Positions 15,329 through 23,159 of a DNA stretch of 48,084 bases are shown in pieces. The stretch's first letter is position 1; each line of letters starts with the position of its first letter. Made by a program: the position numbers and the translations under genes. The stretch covers positions 11,910-59,993 of the forward strand of contig PLUM01000067.1 in the NCBI GenBank assembly GCA_003165465.1. The letters run 5' to 3'. This stretch comes from Acidobacteriota bacterium. Lineage in GTDB: Bacteria; Acidobacteriota; Terriglobia; Acidiferrales; UBA7541. The notes below the pieces were generated by a model. The model was not told the DNA's origin, did not search any database, and saw only the letters and a program-made list of their open reading frames with translations.

Positions 15329-15799
15329 TTAGGGTTGGGTGCGGGGCGCGGGCTTGCGATTCGGTTTTGAGGGACGCAATGAAGTGGCCCACGGACGGCG
15401 CGCCACGAGCTTCAGCATGGTGGAAATGGTGATGGATCGGAATGTTGCGACCGCGTGGCTGTCCAGTTCGTCGAGCACCATGCGCAGCGCGCATCCCGTA
15501 TCCGTGGCAAGTTCCGGGTCGCTTTTCGTGGCGCTTGGCGGGCCGATGGATTCAAAGATTTGGATGATGTCGAGGAGTGTGATTCGCTTCGGATTGATGG
15601 CCAGGCGATATCCTCCGCCCACGCCCCGAACGGCTTCGACGATTCCCGCGCGTCCGAGATCGCGCAGGACTTTTGCCAGGTGATGCGCTGAAATGCCATA
15701 TTTATCGGCGATTTCCGTTCCCGCAAGTTGGCTCGCGGGATTTGCGGCAAGCTCAAGCACGGCGTAGAGCGCGAAGGAACTCGACTTTTGTAATTTCAT
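15329..15799 (-). CDS. Rrf2-family transcriptional regulator
   Basis: A 156-residue Rrf2 protein: winged helix-turn-helix 'FALYAVLELAANPASQLAGTEIADKYGIS' followed by 'HHLAKVLRDLGRAGIVEAVRGVGGGYRL', the family's DNA-binding signature. Members such as IscR, NsrR and RirA sense Fe-S cluster status or NO through three cysteines in the region that here spans about 90-105. Only one, Cys103, is present, so a classical three-cysteine cluster is unlikely; the sensor chemistry is open. The C terminus is basic and proline-rich. It lies 22 bp after the GNAT gene, with AAAGG before the ATG. A 14-bp site over the promoter of this pair suggests autoregulation, and the same site precedes the aryl-CoA reductase operon and ric. 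Confidence 0.9.
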   Translation of the reverse strand: MKLQKSSSFALYAVLELAANPASQLAGTEIADKYGISAHHLAKVLRDLGRAGIVEAVRGVGGGYRLAINPKRITLLDIIQIFESIGPPSATKSDPELATDTGCALRMVLDELDSHAVATFRSITISTMLKLVARRPWATSLRPSKPNRKPAPRTQP

Positions 15800-15821
15800 G
15801 AGATTGCGCCTTTCGATCGGC

Positions 15822-16292
15822 TTAGTCGAGCGCTGCTTCCAGCTCGATAAACGGTCCTGCCATCATTCCCTGACTGCGAAAAAAAGAGAGGACCAGATGA
15901 TTGTCGCGCGCCGTTATCGTGCGCACTTTTTCGACGCCGGCGCGCCGAAATGCGCCGCAAAGAGTCCCGAAGAGTTGCGTGCCAATGCCTTTGAGGCGAG
16001 TCTTGGGACGCACTTGCACCGCAAAAATCCAGCCGCAGGGCGGCTCGCCGAATTCCCAGGCGCGCACCTCGCCGACGATAAATCCCTCGATGCGGCCCCG
16101 ATGCACGGCCACCAGCAGATATTGCGGCGGCCTGCGGCGCACGCCGTAACGCACGAAGGTGTCCTTCCAGTATTTGCGTTTTGCGAGGCCCGTGATTTCC
16201 CGATCCAAGGCAATCAGCCCTGAAAGATCCGAGCTGGTTGCCGGACGGATTTGTAATGCGCGTGATTTGTCGGAAGTGTTGGCAGTCGTCAT
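15822..16292 (-). CDS. GNAT-family N-acetyltransferase
   Basis: A 156-residue acetyltransferase of the Gcn5-related family: 'QIRPATSSDLSGLIALDREITG' opens the domain, and 'AVQVRPKTRLKGIGTQLFGTLCGAFRRAG' contains the acetyl-CoA-binding R-x-x-G-I/x-G-T/x-x-L pattern. 'NHLVLSFFRSQGM' is the usual late helix. ATG 16292 is chosen because it starts directly at the domain and lies about 39 nt downstream of a predicted start of transcription; a longer frame from 16403 would begin inside the promoter. It is the first gene of a two-gene operon with the Rrf2 regulator. The substrate is unknown. It could modify a small molecule or a protein in the same regulon. Confidence 0.82.
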   Translation of the reverse strand: MTTANTSDKSRALQIRPATSSDLSGLIALDREITGLAKRKYWKDTFVRYGVRRRPPQYLLVAVHRGRIEGFIVGEVRAWEFGEPPCGWIFAVQVRPKTRLKGIGTQLFGTLCGAFRRAGVEKVRTITARDNHLVLSFFRSQGMMAGPFIELEAALD

Positions 16293-16334
16293 AACTGGCA
16301 AATGGAAGGTCGGGTGCTCCGAGTACCTGAAAGA

Positions 16335-16366
16335 AGTAATGTAGTACTGCTTTGCCCAACATGCAA
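16335..16366 (-). promoter_or_regulatory. Promoter of the GNAT-Rrf2 operon with operator B over the -10 box
   Basis: On the minus strand: TTGCAT (16366-16361), 17 bp, TACATT (16343-16338). The 14-mer AGTACTACATTACT (16348-16335) covers the -10 hexamer completely, a typical layout for autorepression. Confidence 0.55.
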
Positions 16367-16434
16367 GGCGCCGGCGAAGAATTGGCCGCATGACTTCGCG
16401 CACCTTGCCGGGGCAAAATAATTACGCTGCTTGT

Positions 16435-16902
16435 TTACCAGGGATGATCCTGCATATGGCTGGTTCCGGGAGGCGCGAGAGAAGCATGGTTGTGATACAG
16501 CTTCCACGTTCCCTGGTCGCGGAGAAATACGTCCGTTCCATAGCCTTCGCGAAGAAGTCGAGTGCCATTCAGTTTGGACCGCCCGTCGGTGCGCCATTCA
16601 TAGACCGCCGTGGCGACATCGCCGAAAACGCGTATCTTGCGCGGGCCGAAGTTTAGCGTGATCTCTTCCAGGTTATCAAAATATCGTTCCAGCATTTCTT
16701 TCGCCGATTCCCAGCCATAATAGGCGCCTCGTGAAGTGAAAAGAACGAAGCCATCGTTGTGCCAATAGTGGCTGAATAATTCCGGCAGGTCCTTGTCGCT
16801 CCACGCCTTTTCCATGGCATCCATAATTCGGAGAACCGCATCCACTTCCGGCCCGGCAATTTCGGGCTTGGTTGTTTTTCCCGTGGCGGCTGTATTTTGC
16901 AT
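16435..16902 (-). CDS. SnoaL-like / DUF4440-type nuclear-transport-factor-2-fold protein
   Basis: A 155-residue protein with the NTF2-like cone fold pattern: an N-terminal helix 'VDAVLRIMDAMEKAWSDKDLPELFSHYWHNDGFVLF', then 'GWESAKEMLERYFDNLEEITLNFGPRKIRVFGDVATAVYEW' and 'GTWKLYHNHAS'. Proteins of this fold include ketosteroid-isomerase-like enzymes and stress proteins of unknown activity. A catalytic assignment is not possible here. The start is firm: AGGAG lies 6 bp before the ATG. It lies between ric and the GNAT-Rrf2 pair on the same strand, with its own short upstream gap. It carries no copy of the 14-bp operator. Confidence 0.78.
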   Translation of the reverse strand: MQNTAATGKTTKPEIAGPEVDAVLRIMDAMEKAWSDKDLPELFSHYWHNDGFVLFTSRGAYYGWESAKEMLERYFDNLEEITLNFGPRKIRVFGDVATAVYEWRTDGRSKLNGTRLLREGYGTDVFLRDQGTWKLYHNHASLAPPGTSHMQDHPW

Positions 16903-16992
16903 TTGTTTCTCCTGTAAATCCCATATGGCAATTAGAACTTTTTATCCGCATGTTTGTGCGGTATCTCTTTCGGTCCGGCAAGAGTTCCAGAG

Positions 16993-17748
16993 TCAGCTGA
17001 AATTGCTTTCTAGTTCCACGGCACGTGGAAACAGAATGTTGTTCTCGAGGTGAATATGCTGATGCAAGTCCGCCTCGAATGCAGGCAACGCCCGATAGAG
17101 TTCTTGATAACTGGCGCAGGCATCGGGCGGGATGGCGTAATGATTCGAGAGCTCGCATATTTTCTGGAGCGCTTGGCCCGAAGCTTCATGCTCCATCATC
17201 ATGGCCGCCACTGGATTCTGCACGGTCCCGAACATGGGCGCGGTGGGATGGCGATGGATACGTGCCGCTTCTTCGATTTCCGCGATGTAGGGGAAGAGCA
17301 TCCGCTCTTCCTTCATCATGTGCATGGTTAATTCCTGCACCACGGCCTCGAAAGTCAATTGCAGGCGGGCCAGTTCCGGATGATTTGCGCCGTGCGCGGA
17401 AATTACTTTGGAAATCAGGCTTGTAAGCCGCGCAAGCTCCGCGCGCGTGAAGGAGTGATGCCGATCGACGATGTGCTGGGCGAGGTCGGCAAGCGGTGCA
17501 TTGCGCCAATCCTTTTCGGGGGGAAGGGAATTGACCTTCTGTAGCTCGGCGTTCACTTCCTCCGGCGACCGGTTTGCCAAGCGGCAGGCCTGGGCCAGCG
17601 TCTGGCTGCCGCCGCAGCAGTAATCGATCCCAAGGTTTTCGAATATGCGCGCGGCCGAGGGTTTTTCAAGGACGAAGTCGCGTACCGCGGTGTCAAGGTT
17701 CAGTGAAGCGGGCTTTCCATTTTCCTGGGCGCGTGCCGGGCTGTTCAT
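16993..17748 (-). CDS. ric: Iron-sulfur cluster repair di-iron protein (RIC/ScdA/YtfE)
   Basis: A 251-residue protein of the RIC family, which repairs Fe-S clusters damaged by nitric oxide or peroxide using a di-iron centre. The N-terminal ScdA_N domain has the conserved 'FENLGIDYCCGGSQTLAQAC' motif (Cys44-Cys45). The C-terminal hemerythrin-like four-helix bundle supplies the ligands: 'DRHHSFTRAEL', 'AHGANHPEL', 'MHMMKEERMLFPYI', 'MMMEHEASGQAL' and 'HIHLENNILFPRA'. ATG 17748 is chosen because GGAGG ends 5 bp before it. A TTGACA box and a 14-bp operator lie just upstream. The gene fits a regulon that protects Fe-S enzymes such as the nearby aryl-CoA reductase. Confidence 0.95.
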   Translation of the reverse strand: MNSPARAQENGKPASLNLDTAVRDFVLEKPSAARIFENLGIDYCCGGSQTLAQACRLANRSPEEVNAELQKVNSLPPEKDWRNAPLADLAQHIVDRHHSFTRAELARLTSLISKVISAHGANHPELARLQLTFEAVVQELTMHMMKEERMLFPYIAEIEEAARIHRHPTAPMFGTVQNPVAAMMMEHEASGQALQKICELSNHYAIPPDACASYQELYRALPAFEADLHQHIHLENNILFPRAVELESNFS

Positions 17749-17764
17749 GGGTGCCTCCATATGA

Positions 17765-17800
17765 AGTATTACAGTACTTGAATACATGTATAGGTGTCAA
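17765..17800 (-). promoter_or_regulatory. Promoter of ric with operator C over the -10 region
   Basis: On the minus strand a perfect TTGACA (17800-17795) is followed after 18 bp by TACTGT (17776-17771). The 14-mer AGTATTACAGTACT (17765-17778), the third member of the RGTAYTACADTACY family, covers that -10 box. A further palindrome, ATACATGTAT (17782-17791), lies in the spacer. Confidence 0.55.
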
Positions 17801-17873
17801 CCGAAATGTATTTTGAGGTTTGACGCAGGACACGAAGGAGCCCCTTCAGGGAGAGGCATTCGAAGAAAGCGCC

Positions 17874-18398
17874 CTATCCTTCTTCGCGGGCGGTTTCCGG
17901 AAGTTCTTCCAGCGGCCGCTTTGCGAGTGCGCTCAATTCGCGGCGGATGGTGTCGGCGGAAAATCCCGCGCGGAGCAGGTTGCGGTAAAGCGAAGCGACG
18001 CGGCGCTCGTCGAGCGGGCCGCGCAGCAGTTTGATGCGGCGCTCCAGGCGCTCCCGTACAAGAGTGCTCTCGCTCGATTCGGCGGGACGGTCGGCGAGGG
18101 CTGCTTCGATGTGGCGGTCGGGAACGCCGCGGGCGCGGAGATCGCGCGCGATGCGGAACGCCCCCTGTTTTCGCAATTCCGTGCGCACGCGGACAAACTG
18201 GATCGCGTAGCGCGCGTCGTCCAGATAATTCAAATGCTTCAGGCGGTGCAAAACGGTCTTGACCAGGTCCTTGTCCTCCGCGCGACGTTCCAGGTAAACC
18301 TTCATTTCGTGGACGGAATAGGCGCGGCGCGCAAGGGCATTGATCGCGGCGGTATACAGTTCGGTCTCGGTGGAAAGTTTTCGCGGAGAGGATCGCAC
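17874..18398 (-). CDS. recX: RecA regulator RecX
   Basis: A 174-residue RecX protein, which binds RecA filaments and limits recombination and SOS induction. The three-helix repeats are visible: 'ALARRAYSVHEMKVYLERRAED', 'LDDARYAIQFVRVRTELRKQGAFRIARDLRARGV', and 'RRVASLYRNLLRAGFSADTIRREL'. The length is normal. Translation begins with GTG. No recA is adjacent; the gene stands alone and is divergent from the cytochrome gene at 18549. The 76-bp gap between its stop and the predicted -35 of ric holds nothing obvious. Confidence 0.88.
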   Translation of the reverse strand: MRSSPRKLSTETELYTAAINALARRAYSVHEMKVYLERRAEDKDLVKTVLHRLKHLNYLDDARYAIQFVRVRTELRKQGAFRIARDLRARGVPDRHIEAALADRPAESSESTLVRERLERRIKLLRGPLDERRVASLYRNLLRAGFSADTIRRELSALAKRPLEELPETAREEG

Positions 18399-18548
18399 GG
18401 GAGAAGCATAGAGCGATGGGAAAGGGAAGTAAAGGAAAGCGGGGGGAATGGAAAACTTTTTCGGCTATACGCTTCGCCCGATTCGCCTATAGAATGTTCC
18501 GCGGGTGACTGGAACTTGTCCGGCAATGTACGCCGAGGTGAAAATATC

Positions 18549-18923
18549 TTGAGAATACGAGCGATCGCCGCAGCCGTGCTTGGACTTGCGAGTCTTTTGT
18601 TTGCGGGAGCTGAATATTTGCCGGCGCAGACCAAGCCCGCGGCTGGCCTGCCCGCCTCCGACAAGCTAAATGCGCAGGAGATGCGGGGAGAAGGACTGTT
18701 CCTGCAGCGCTGTTCAATATGCCATCTGCCTCGGAAATTGAAATTTGGATTCCCGGAGACTGTCGGGGCGGACCTCAGCGGCCAGTTTAAGGACGCCTCT
18801 CCCGATCAACAGAAAGTCCTGCGGGGTTTCATCTTAAAGGGCGGGCCGGATATGCCCGGCTTTCAGTACGGGCTTGAGCCAAAAGAAGTGGATGATCTGA
18901 TCGCATTCTTGAAGACACTCTAA
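18549..18923 (+). CDS. Small periplasmic monoheme cytochrome c
   Basis: A 124-residue exported cytochrome. The N terminus (MRIRAIAAAVLGLASLLFAG) is a signal peptide, probably cleaved near residue 27. The single heme motif is CSICH (Cys55, Cys58, His59), and 'GPDMPGFQYGLEPKEVDDLIAFLKTL' supplies a likely axial Met and the closing helix of a class I cytochrome c. The TTG start at 18549 is supported by GAGGTG 7 bp upstream; there is no in-frame ATG before the signal peptide. It is followed after 41 bp by a propeller protein with its own heme motif, so the two probably form an operon and an electron-transfer pair. Confidence 0.85.
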   Translation: MRIRAIAAAVLGLASLLFAGAEYLPAQTKPAAGLPASDKLNAQEMRGEGLFLQRCSICHLPRKLKFGFPETVGADLSGQFKDASPDQQKVLRGFILKGGPDMPGFQYGLEPKEVDDLIAFLKTL

Positions 18924-18964
18924 GGACGCTCTATCGAATTGTTCAGGATGAATGGAGGCGATTC

Positions 18965-20740
18965 GTGCCGCGAAAACTCGCTATTGTGTTCGTCGTGTTT
19001 GCCGTTGTGCCGTTCGTATTATTTTTCCACGCGCAAAATATTTCGTCGCAGTCCGCGTCTCCCTCGGGTGTTTTGTCGGGGAGCGTGCGGTCGTCGGACG
19101 GCAAGCCTCTGGAGGGTGTGGGCGTCTCGGCGCGCGCGAAGGGCGAGACATTTACGACCACGGTGTACACGGACGAGTCCGGGCGATATTCGTTTCCCGC
19201 GCTGCATGGCGGCCAGTACAAGGTGTGGGCGCAGGCCATTGGTTTTGAAACGTCCTCGGCCGAAGCGGGCCTCGCGGACGGATCCATCAAGCCAGTGGAT
19301 TTGACGCTGGCGACGCTCGGCGATTTCCACAAACAACTTTCCGGCACCGAGTGGGCCGCGAGTTTGCCGGAGGATACGCCCGGTGACCGGCGCATGAAAA
19401 CGGTATTTATCAACAACTGCAGCGGATGCCATCAAGTCAGCTTTCTGCTGCAAAACCGGTTTGACGCGGCCGGCTGGGGCGCCGTGATTACGCTGATGGA
19501 AAAAATGCAGTCCATTGGGTACGTGCCCGAAAATGTGGTTGCGAATCCCGTGATTCACGCCTACAAGCAGGAACTGGCCGAATATCTGGGGCGCGTCCGC
19601 GGCCCCGGAGATTCCACGCTGCATCTGAAATTGCTTCCGCGTCCCACGGGCGAAGCGGCTCGCATTGTGGTGACCGAGTACGACTTGTCGCGCCCCGACA
19701 TGCCGGGCTGGATCATGGAGCACAACGGCACGGATTGGTCGGAGGGGACTCCGTCCCGGTGGGATGGGCGAGCCGCGCACGATGTGGCCATCGACAAGGG
19801 CGGATACGTCTGGTTTGCGGACGACGCAACCCCCGAACGCACGCTCGGAAAACTCGATCCGCGCACAGGACGCATCGCCGAGTACAAGCTGGCCGATGAG
19901 AACAACGCTGCGGAAAGCTCTCATGCGGTGCTCTTCGACAAGATGGGCAACATCTGGTTTGCAAACGGGACGGAAGGAAGCCCGACAAAGTTCGATCCCG
20001 AAACCGGCAAGTTTTTCCGGTATCCACGACCAAAGGATTTTCCGTTCTCTGGCGATTTCATAACGCTGGATACGAAGGGGAACGTGTGGTCCCCGGACCG
20101 CGAGGGAGCTTTCAAGCTAGATCCGCAGACGGGAAAATATACGAATTTTTCCCTTCGCCCCGGAAAAGCGAATTACGACATCGCGGCGGACAACGAAGAG
20201 CGAGTGTGGATTTCGCAGCCCGGCGGAAACGATATGGAGCTTGTGGATTCGCGCACGGGAAAAATCGAGCAGGTGGATTTGAAGCCCGTGGTTTCGCAAG
20301 ACTACGAAGTTACGGCGAAAGACCGGGAACTCTCCGCGAGCCTGGGTCTCACGCCCAATACCGCCACGCCGCTTGAAAAGGGGCCCCGGCGATCGGCGGC
20401 TGACCGCGATGGCGACCTCATCTGGGTCTGCGAATTTTTCGCGGACCGGATTGCGAAAATCGACGCGCGCAGCAAGAAGGTAACGGAATATCCGCTGCCG
20501 CATCGATTCAGCCAGCCGTATTCGGCGACCGTCGCCAAGGACCACACGGTATGGATCACCATGCTGAATTCGGACCGAATCGCCAAGTTCGATCCCACCA
20601 CGGAAAAATTCACGGAATACCAGCTACCGACGCGGGGCACGGAAATCCGCCACATTCAGGTGGATAGCAGCACGAATCCGCCGACGGTGTGGCTGCCGTA
20701 CGACCGCACCAATAAAATCGCGCGCATTCAATTTAGATAG
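18965..20740 (+). CDS. Exported heme-binding Vgb-like (virginiamycin B lyase-type) beta-propeller protein with carboxypeptidase-regulatory-like domain
   Basis: A 591-residue secreted protein. Signal peptide at 1-28; a carboxypeptidase-regulatory-like Ig-fold domain (about 33-105: 'LSGSVRSSDGKPLEGVGVSARAKG'). A heme-c-type motif NCSGCHQ follows, with Cys152, Cys155 and His156. From about 255 to the end is a seven-bladed-propeller-like array of Vgb/NHL repeats, such as 'VWFADDATPERTLGKLDPRTGRIAEYKL' and 'IWVCEFFADRIAKIDARSKKVTEYPLP'. True Vgb lyases lack the first two domains, so streptogramin lyase activity should not be assumed. A periplasmic redox enzyme or sugar/aldehyde dehydrogenase-like role is more plausible. 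GTG 18965 is supported by GGAGG 6 bp upstream. Confidence 0.82.
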   Translation: MPRKLAIVFVVFAVVPFVLFFHAQNISSQSASPSGVLSGSVRSSDGKPLEGVGVSARAKGETFTTTVYTDESGRYSFPALHGGQYKVWAQAIGFETSSAEAGLADGSIKPVDLTLATLGDFHKQLSGTEWAASLPEDTPGDRRMKTVFINNCSGCHQVSFLLQNRFDAAGWGAVITLMEKMQSIGYVPENVVANPVIHAYKQELAEYLGRVRGPGDSTLHLKLLPRPTGEAARIVVTEYDLSRPDMPGWIMEHNGTDWSEGTPSRWDGRAAHDVAIDKGGYVWFADDATPERTLGKLDPRTGRIAEYKLADENNAAESSHAVLFDKMGNIWFANGTEGSPTKFDPETGKFFRYPRPKDFPFSGDFITLDTKGNVWSPDREGAFKLDPQTGKYTNFSLRPGKANYDIAADNEERVWISQPGGNDMELVDSRTGKIEQVDLKPVVSQDYEVTAKDRELSASLGLTPNTATPLEKGPRRSAADRDGDLIWVCEFFADRIAKIDARSKKVTEYPLPHRFSQPYSATVAKDHTVWITMLNSDRIAKFDPTTEKFTEYQLPTRGTEIRHIQVDSSTNPPTVWLPYDRTNKIARIQFR

Positions 20741-20768
20741 AGCAGGCTGCGAAAAAAGTCCTTAATGC

Positions 20769-20884
20769 TGTCATTCCGAACGAAGGGGGGAATCTCTCTT
20801 TGTTTTAAGCCCAGCAAAAGAGAGATTCCTCGGCGAAGAACACGCCTCGGTTCACCGAGAACGTTCTCCGCGAACGGAATGACA
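20769..20884. repeat. Interspersed 116-bp inverted-repeat element (TGTCATTCCGAAC type)
   Basis: Begins TGTCATTCCGAACGAAGG and ends CGCGAACGGAATGACA, with an internal inverted pair GAATCTCTCTTT / AAAGAGAGATTC around a short loop. This layout matches short palindromic elements scattered between genes in acidobacterial genomes. It lies between the propeller gene and the convergent quinone reductase gene. It has no coding capacity. Confidence 0.7.
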
Positions 20885-20944
20885 GTTTTTTAAGTTTTCC
20901 GCAATCTGTAAATTCTGCGCCACAAGCCAACCTCGGGCTCAGAT

Positions 20945-21907
20945 TCACGGGAGCAGGATGATTTTGCCTTGCGCGCCCGGCTCCAGAATTTCCTTGTGGG
21001 CACGGATGGCTTCACCGAGCGGAAGTTCCTTGCCGACCACAGGCCGGATTGTTCCGTTCTCGAGCCCCGCCGAGATGCCTGCGTGGACGTCCAACTCATC
21101 GGCCTCCGAGATGCCCCAGAGGACGAAGCCGTGCACGGAGGCCGTGCGCGCCATCAGGTCGCGCGGCGTTATGGTGACGTCTCCACGGCTGCCGATGACA
21201 ATTACGCGACCGAATTGCGCGAGGAGCTTGAGATCGGCGGCGAGATTGACGTTGGCCAGCATCTCGAGTACAACATCCACCCCGCGGCCGTTCGTCGCCT
21301 TGAGAATGGCGTCGGTGTATCCCGCGGTGCGGTGGTTGAAGGCATGATGCGCGCCTTCGCGCCGCACAAGTTCCAGACCTTTTTCCGTGCCCGCCGTGCC
21401 GATCACCGTCATGCCCATCGCGCGACCCATTTGCACGGCGGCAATTCCCACGCCGCCGCTGGCGCCGTGCACGAGCAGCGTTTCCGAGGCGTGCGCTCGC
21501 GCGTGATGATAGAGCGCGTGGTAGGCCGTGCCGCAGGCCACGTAGAGGCCCGCACCTTGATTGAATGTGGTGCGCTCGGGCAGACGGTGCAGTTGCGATT
21601 CGAGCGCGAGCGAATACTCGGCGTACGTGCCGGTCACAGGATGCCCCACATACACGCGGTCTCCAGCCTTGAATTTCGTGACGCCCTCGCCGACCGAGTC
21701 CACGACGCCCGCTCCTTCGCCGCCGGGAATATAGGGAAGAGGCGGCTTGATGGGATAGGTGCCGGCACGCATGTAGGTGTCGAACGGGTTCACGCCCGCC
21801 GCGTGAATGCGGACCACCGCTTGTCCGGGGCCGGCCTTCGGCGTGGGGAATTCCTCCAGCTTCATGACTTCGGGCGCTCCGAATTCGTGCGCGACGATCG
21901 CTTTCAT
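20945..21907 (-). CDS. Zinc-independent NADPH:quinone oxidoreductase (QOR, MDR superfamily)
   Basis: A 320-residue medium-chain reductase. Start 'MKAIVAHEFGAPEVMKLEEFPTPKAGPGQAVVRIHAAGVNPFDTYMRAG' and 'YIPGGEGAGVVDSVGEGV' are QOR signatures. The Rossmann motif is 'VHGASGGVGIAAVQMGRAMG' (about 146-165). The zinc ligands of alcohol dehydrogenases are absent, so NADPH-dependent reduction of quinones or enones is expected. GGGAG precedes the ATG. It is divergent from the oxalomesaconate hydratase-like gene, with a 217-bp shared upstream region. A role in aromatic catabolism is suggested only by this position. Confidence 0.9.
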   Translation of the reverse strand: MKAIVAHEFGAPEVMKLEEFPTPKAGPGQAVVRIHAAGVNPFDTYMRAGTYPIKPPLPYIPGGEGAGVVDSVGEGVTKFKAGDRVYVGHPVTGTYAEYSLALESQLHRLPERTTFNQGAGLYVACGTAYHALYHHARAHASETLLVHGASGGVGIAAVQMGRAMGMTVIGTAGTEKGLELVRREGAHHAFNHRTAGYTDAILKATNGRGVDVVLEMLANVNLAADLKLLAQFGRVIVIGSRGDVTITPRDLMARTASVHGFVLWGISEADELDVHAGISAGLENGTIRPVVGKELPLGEAIRAHKEILEPGAQGKIILLP

Positions 21908-22124
21908 CGTGGTTCTCCCTTTTCGCCCCGGCCCGCGGGCGGCTAGAAAATTTCTCGTACTGGATTTTGGCCAGACGCGGCCGCAAAGTCAATGCGCGCC
22001 ATTCACGGGAGCTTCCCGCGCATTGTGTGATAAATTTAACGGCTTCTTGGCGTTCATTTGTCAATCTGTTTTGCGATGCCCGCCTCGCGGCGGTCCGAAT
22101 GCGATTCTTCATGGGAGAGTTGAA

Positions 22125-23159
22125 ATGATTATCGATTGTCACGGGCATTACACTTCCGAGCCGCAATCGTTTCTCGATTTCCGCAAACAGCAGATTGCCG
22201 CGCACACGAACTCCTCGAACGCTCCCGCGCTGCCGAACATCGGCGACGATGAGATTCGCTCCAAGCTCGAACCCGCGCAGTTGAAATTTCAGCGCGAGCG
22301 TGGAACCGACGTGACGATTTTTTCGCCGCGCGCTTCCGGCATGGGCCATCACGTGGGCGACGCGAAATTGAGCGAGGCCTGGACGCGCATCTGCAACGAT
22401 ATGATCCATCGCATCGTCAATCTCTACCCGAAAAACTTCATCGGTGTATGCCAGTTGCCCCAATCGCCCGGCGTGCGGCCCGAGAATTGCCTTCCGGAAC
22501 TGGAGCGCTGCGTGCAGGAACTGGGTTTTGTCGGGTGCAACCTGAATCCCGATCCCTCCGGCGGCTACTGGAAAGAACCGCCGTTCACCGACAAGTGGTG
22601 GTATCCGATTTACGAAAAGATGGTGGAGCTGGAAGTGCCAGCGATGGTCCACGTGACGGCCACGTGCAATCCCGCTTTGCATACCACGGGATCGCATTAC
22701 ATCAACGGCGACACGACCGCGTTCATGCAGTTCCTGACCTCCGACCTGTTCAAGGATTTTCCGACGCTGAAGTTCGTCATTCCGCACGGCGGAGGCGCGG
22801 TGCCCTATCACTGGGGCCGTTATAGGGGCATCGCTCAGGACCTGAAGCGCCCGCCGCTCACCGAACTCCTGCTGAACAACGTGTACTTCGATACGTGCGT
22901 GTATCACCAGCCGGGAATCGATTGCCTGACGAAGGTCATTCCCTCGGACAACATCCTCTTCGCGTCCGAAATGGTCGGCGCCGTCAAGGGCATTGATCCC
23001 GAAACCGGCCACTATTTTGACGACACGCGCCGCTACATCGATCAATCGACGATCCTCAGCAGGGACGACAGGAAGAAAATCTTCGAGACGAACGCGCTGA
23101 AGGTCTATCCGCGCCTGGCGAAGCAGATGCGGAAGCAGGGAATCGCGGCGAGTGCGTGA
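22125..23159 (+). CDS. ligJ: Amidohydrolase-family 4-oxalomesaconate hydratase-like protein (LigJ-like)
   Basis: A 344-residue member of the amidohydrolase superfamily (cog2159 type). The N terminus MIIDCHGHYTSEPQ and the full length match LigJ, which hydrates 4-oxalomesaconate to 4-carboxy-4-hydroxy-2-oxoadipate in the protocatechuate 4,5-cleavage and gallate pathways. Zinc-ligand candidates are His6 and His8, the His in 'MVHVTATCNP', and Glu282 in 'FASEMVG'; 'VIPHGGGAVPYHW' is also typical. ATG 22125 is preceded by GGGAGA and gives this N terminus; longer in-frame starts are not supported. A LigB-LigA dioxygenase gene follows 460 bp downstream, which fits the assignment. Other cog2159 decarboxylases or hydratases remain possible. 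The stop codon forms part of the first unit of a heptanucleotide array. Confidence 0.8.
   Translation: MIIDCHGHYTSEPQSFLDFRKQQIAAHTNSSNAPALPNIGDDEIRSKLEPAQLKFQRERGTDVTIFSPRASGMGHHVGDAKLSEAWTRICNDMIHRIVNLYPKNFIGVCQLPQSPGVRPENCLPELERCVQELGFVGCNLNPDPSGGYWKEPPFTDKWWYPIYEKMVELEVPAMVHVTATCNPALHTTGSHYINGDTTAFMQFLTSDLFKDFPTLKFVIPHGGGAVPYHWGRYRGIAQDLKRPPLTELLLNNVYFDTCVYHQPGIDCLTKVIPSDNILFASEMVGAVKGIDPETGHYFDDTRRYIDQSTILSRDDRKKIFETNALKVYPRLAKQMRKQGIAASA

Noticed and set aside
18965..20740. A streptogramin (virginiamycin B) resistance lyase.
   Set aside because: The extra Ig-like domain, the heme motif and the cytochrome neighbour do not fit an antibiotic lyase; only the propeller repeats are shared.
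21807..22124. A 106-residue N-terminal extension of the LigJ-like protein.
   Set aside because: It would overlap the divergent quinone reductase gene and its promoter region. The conserved MIIDCHGHY start with a ribosome-binding site is at 22125.
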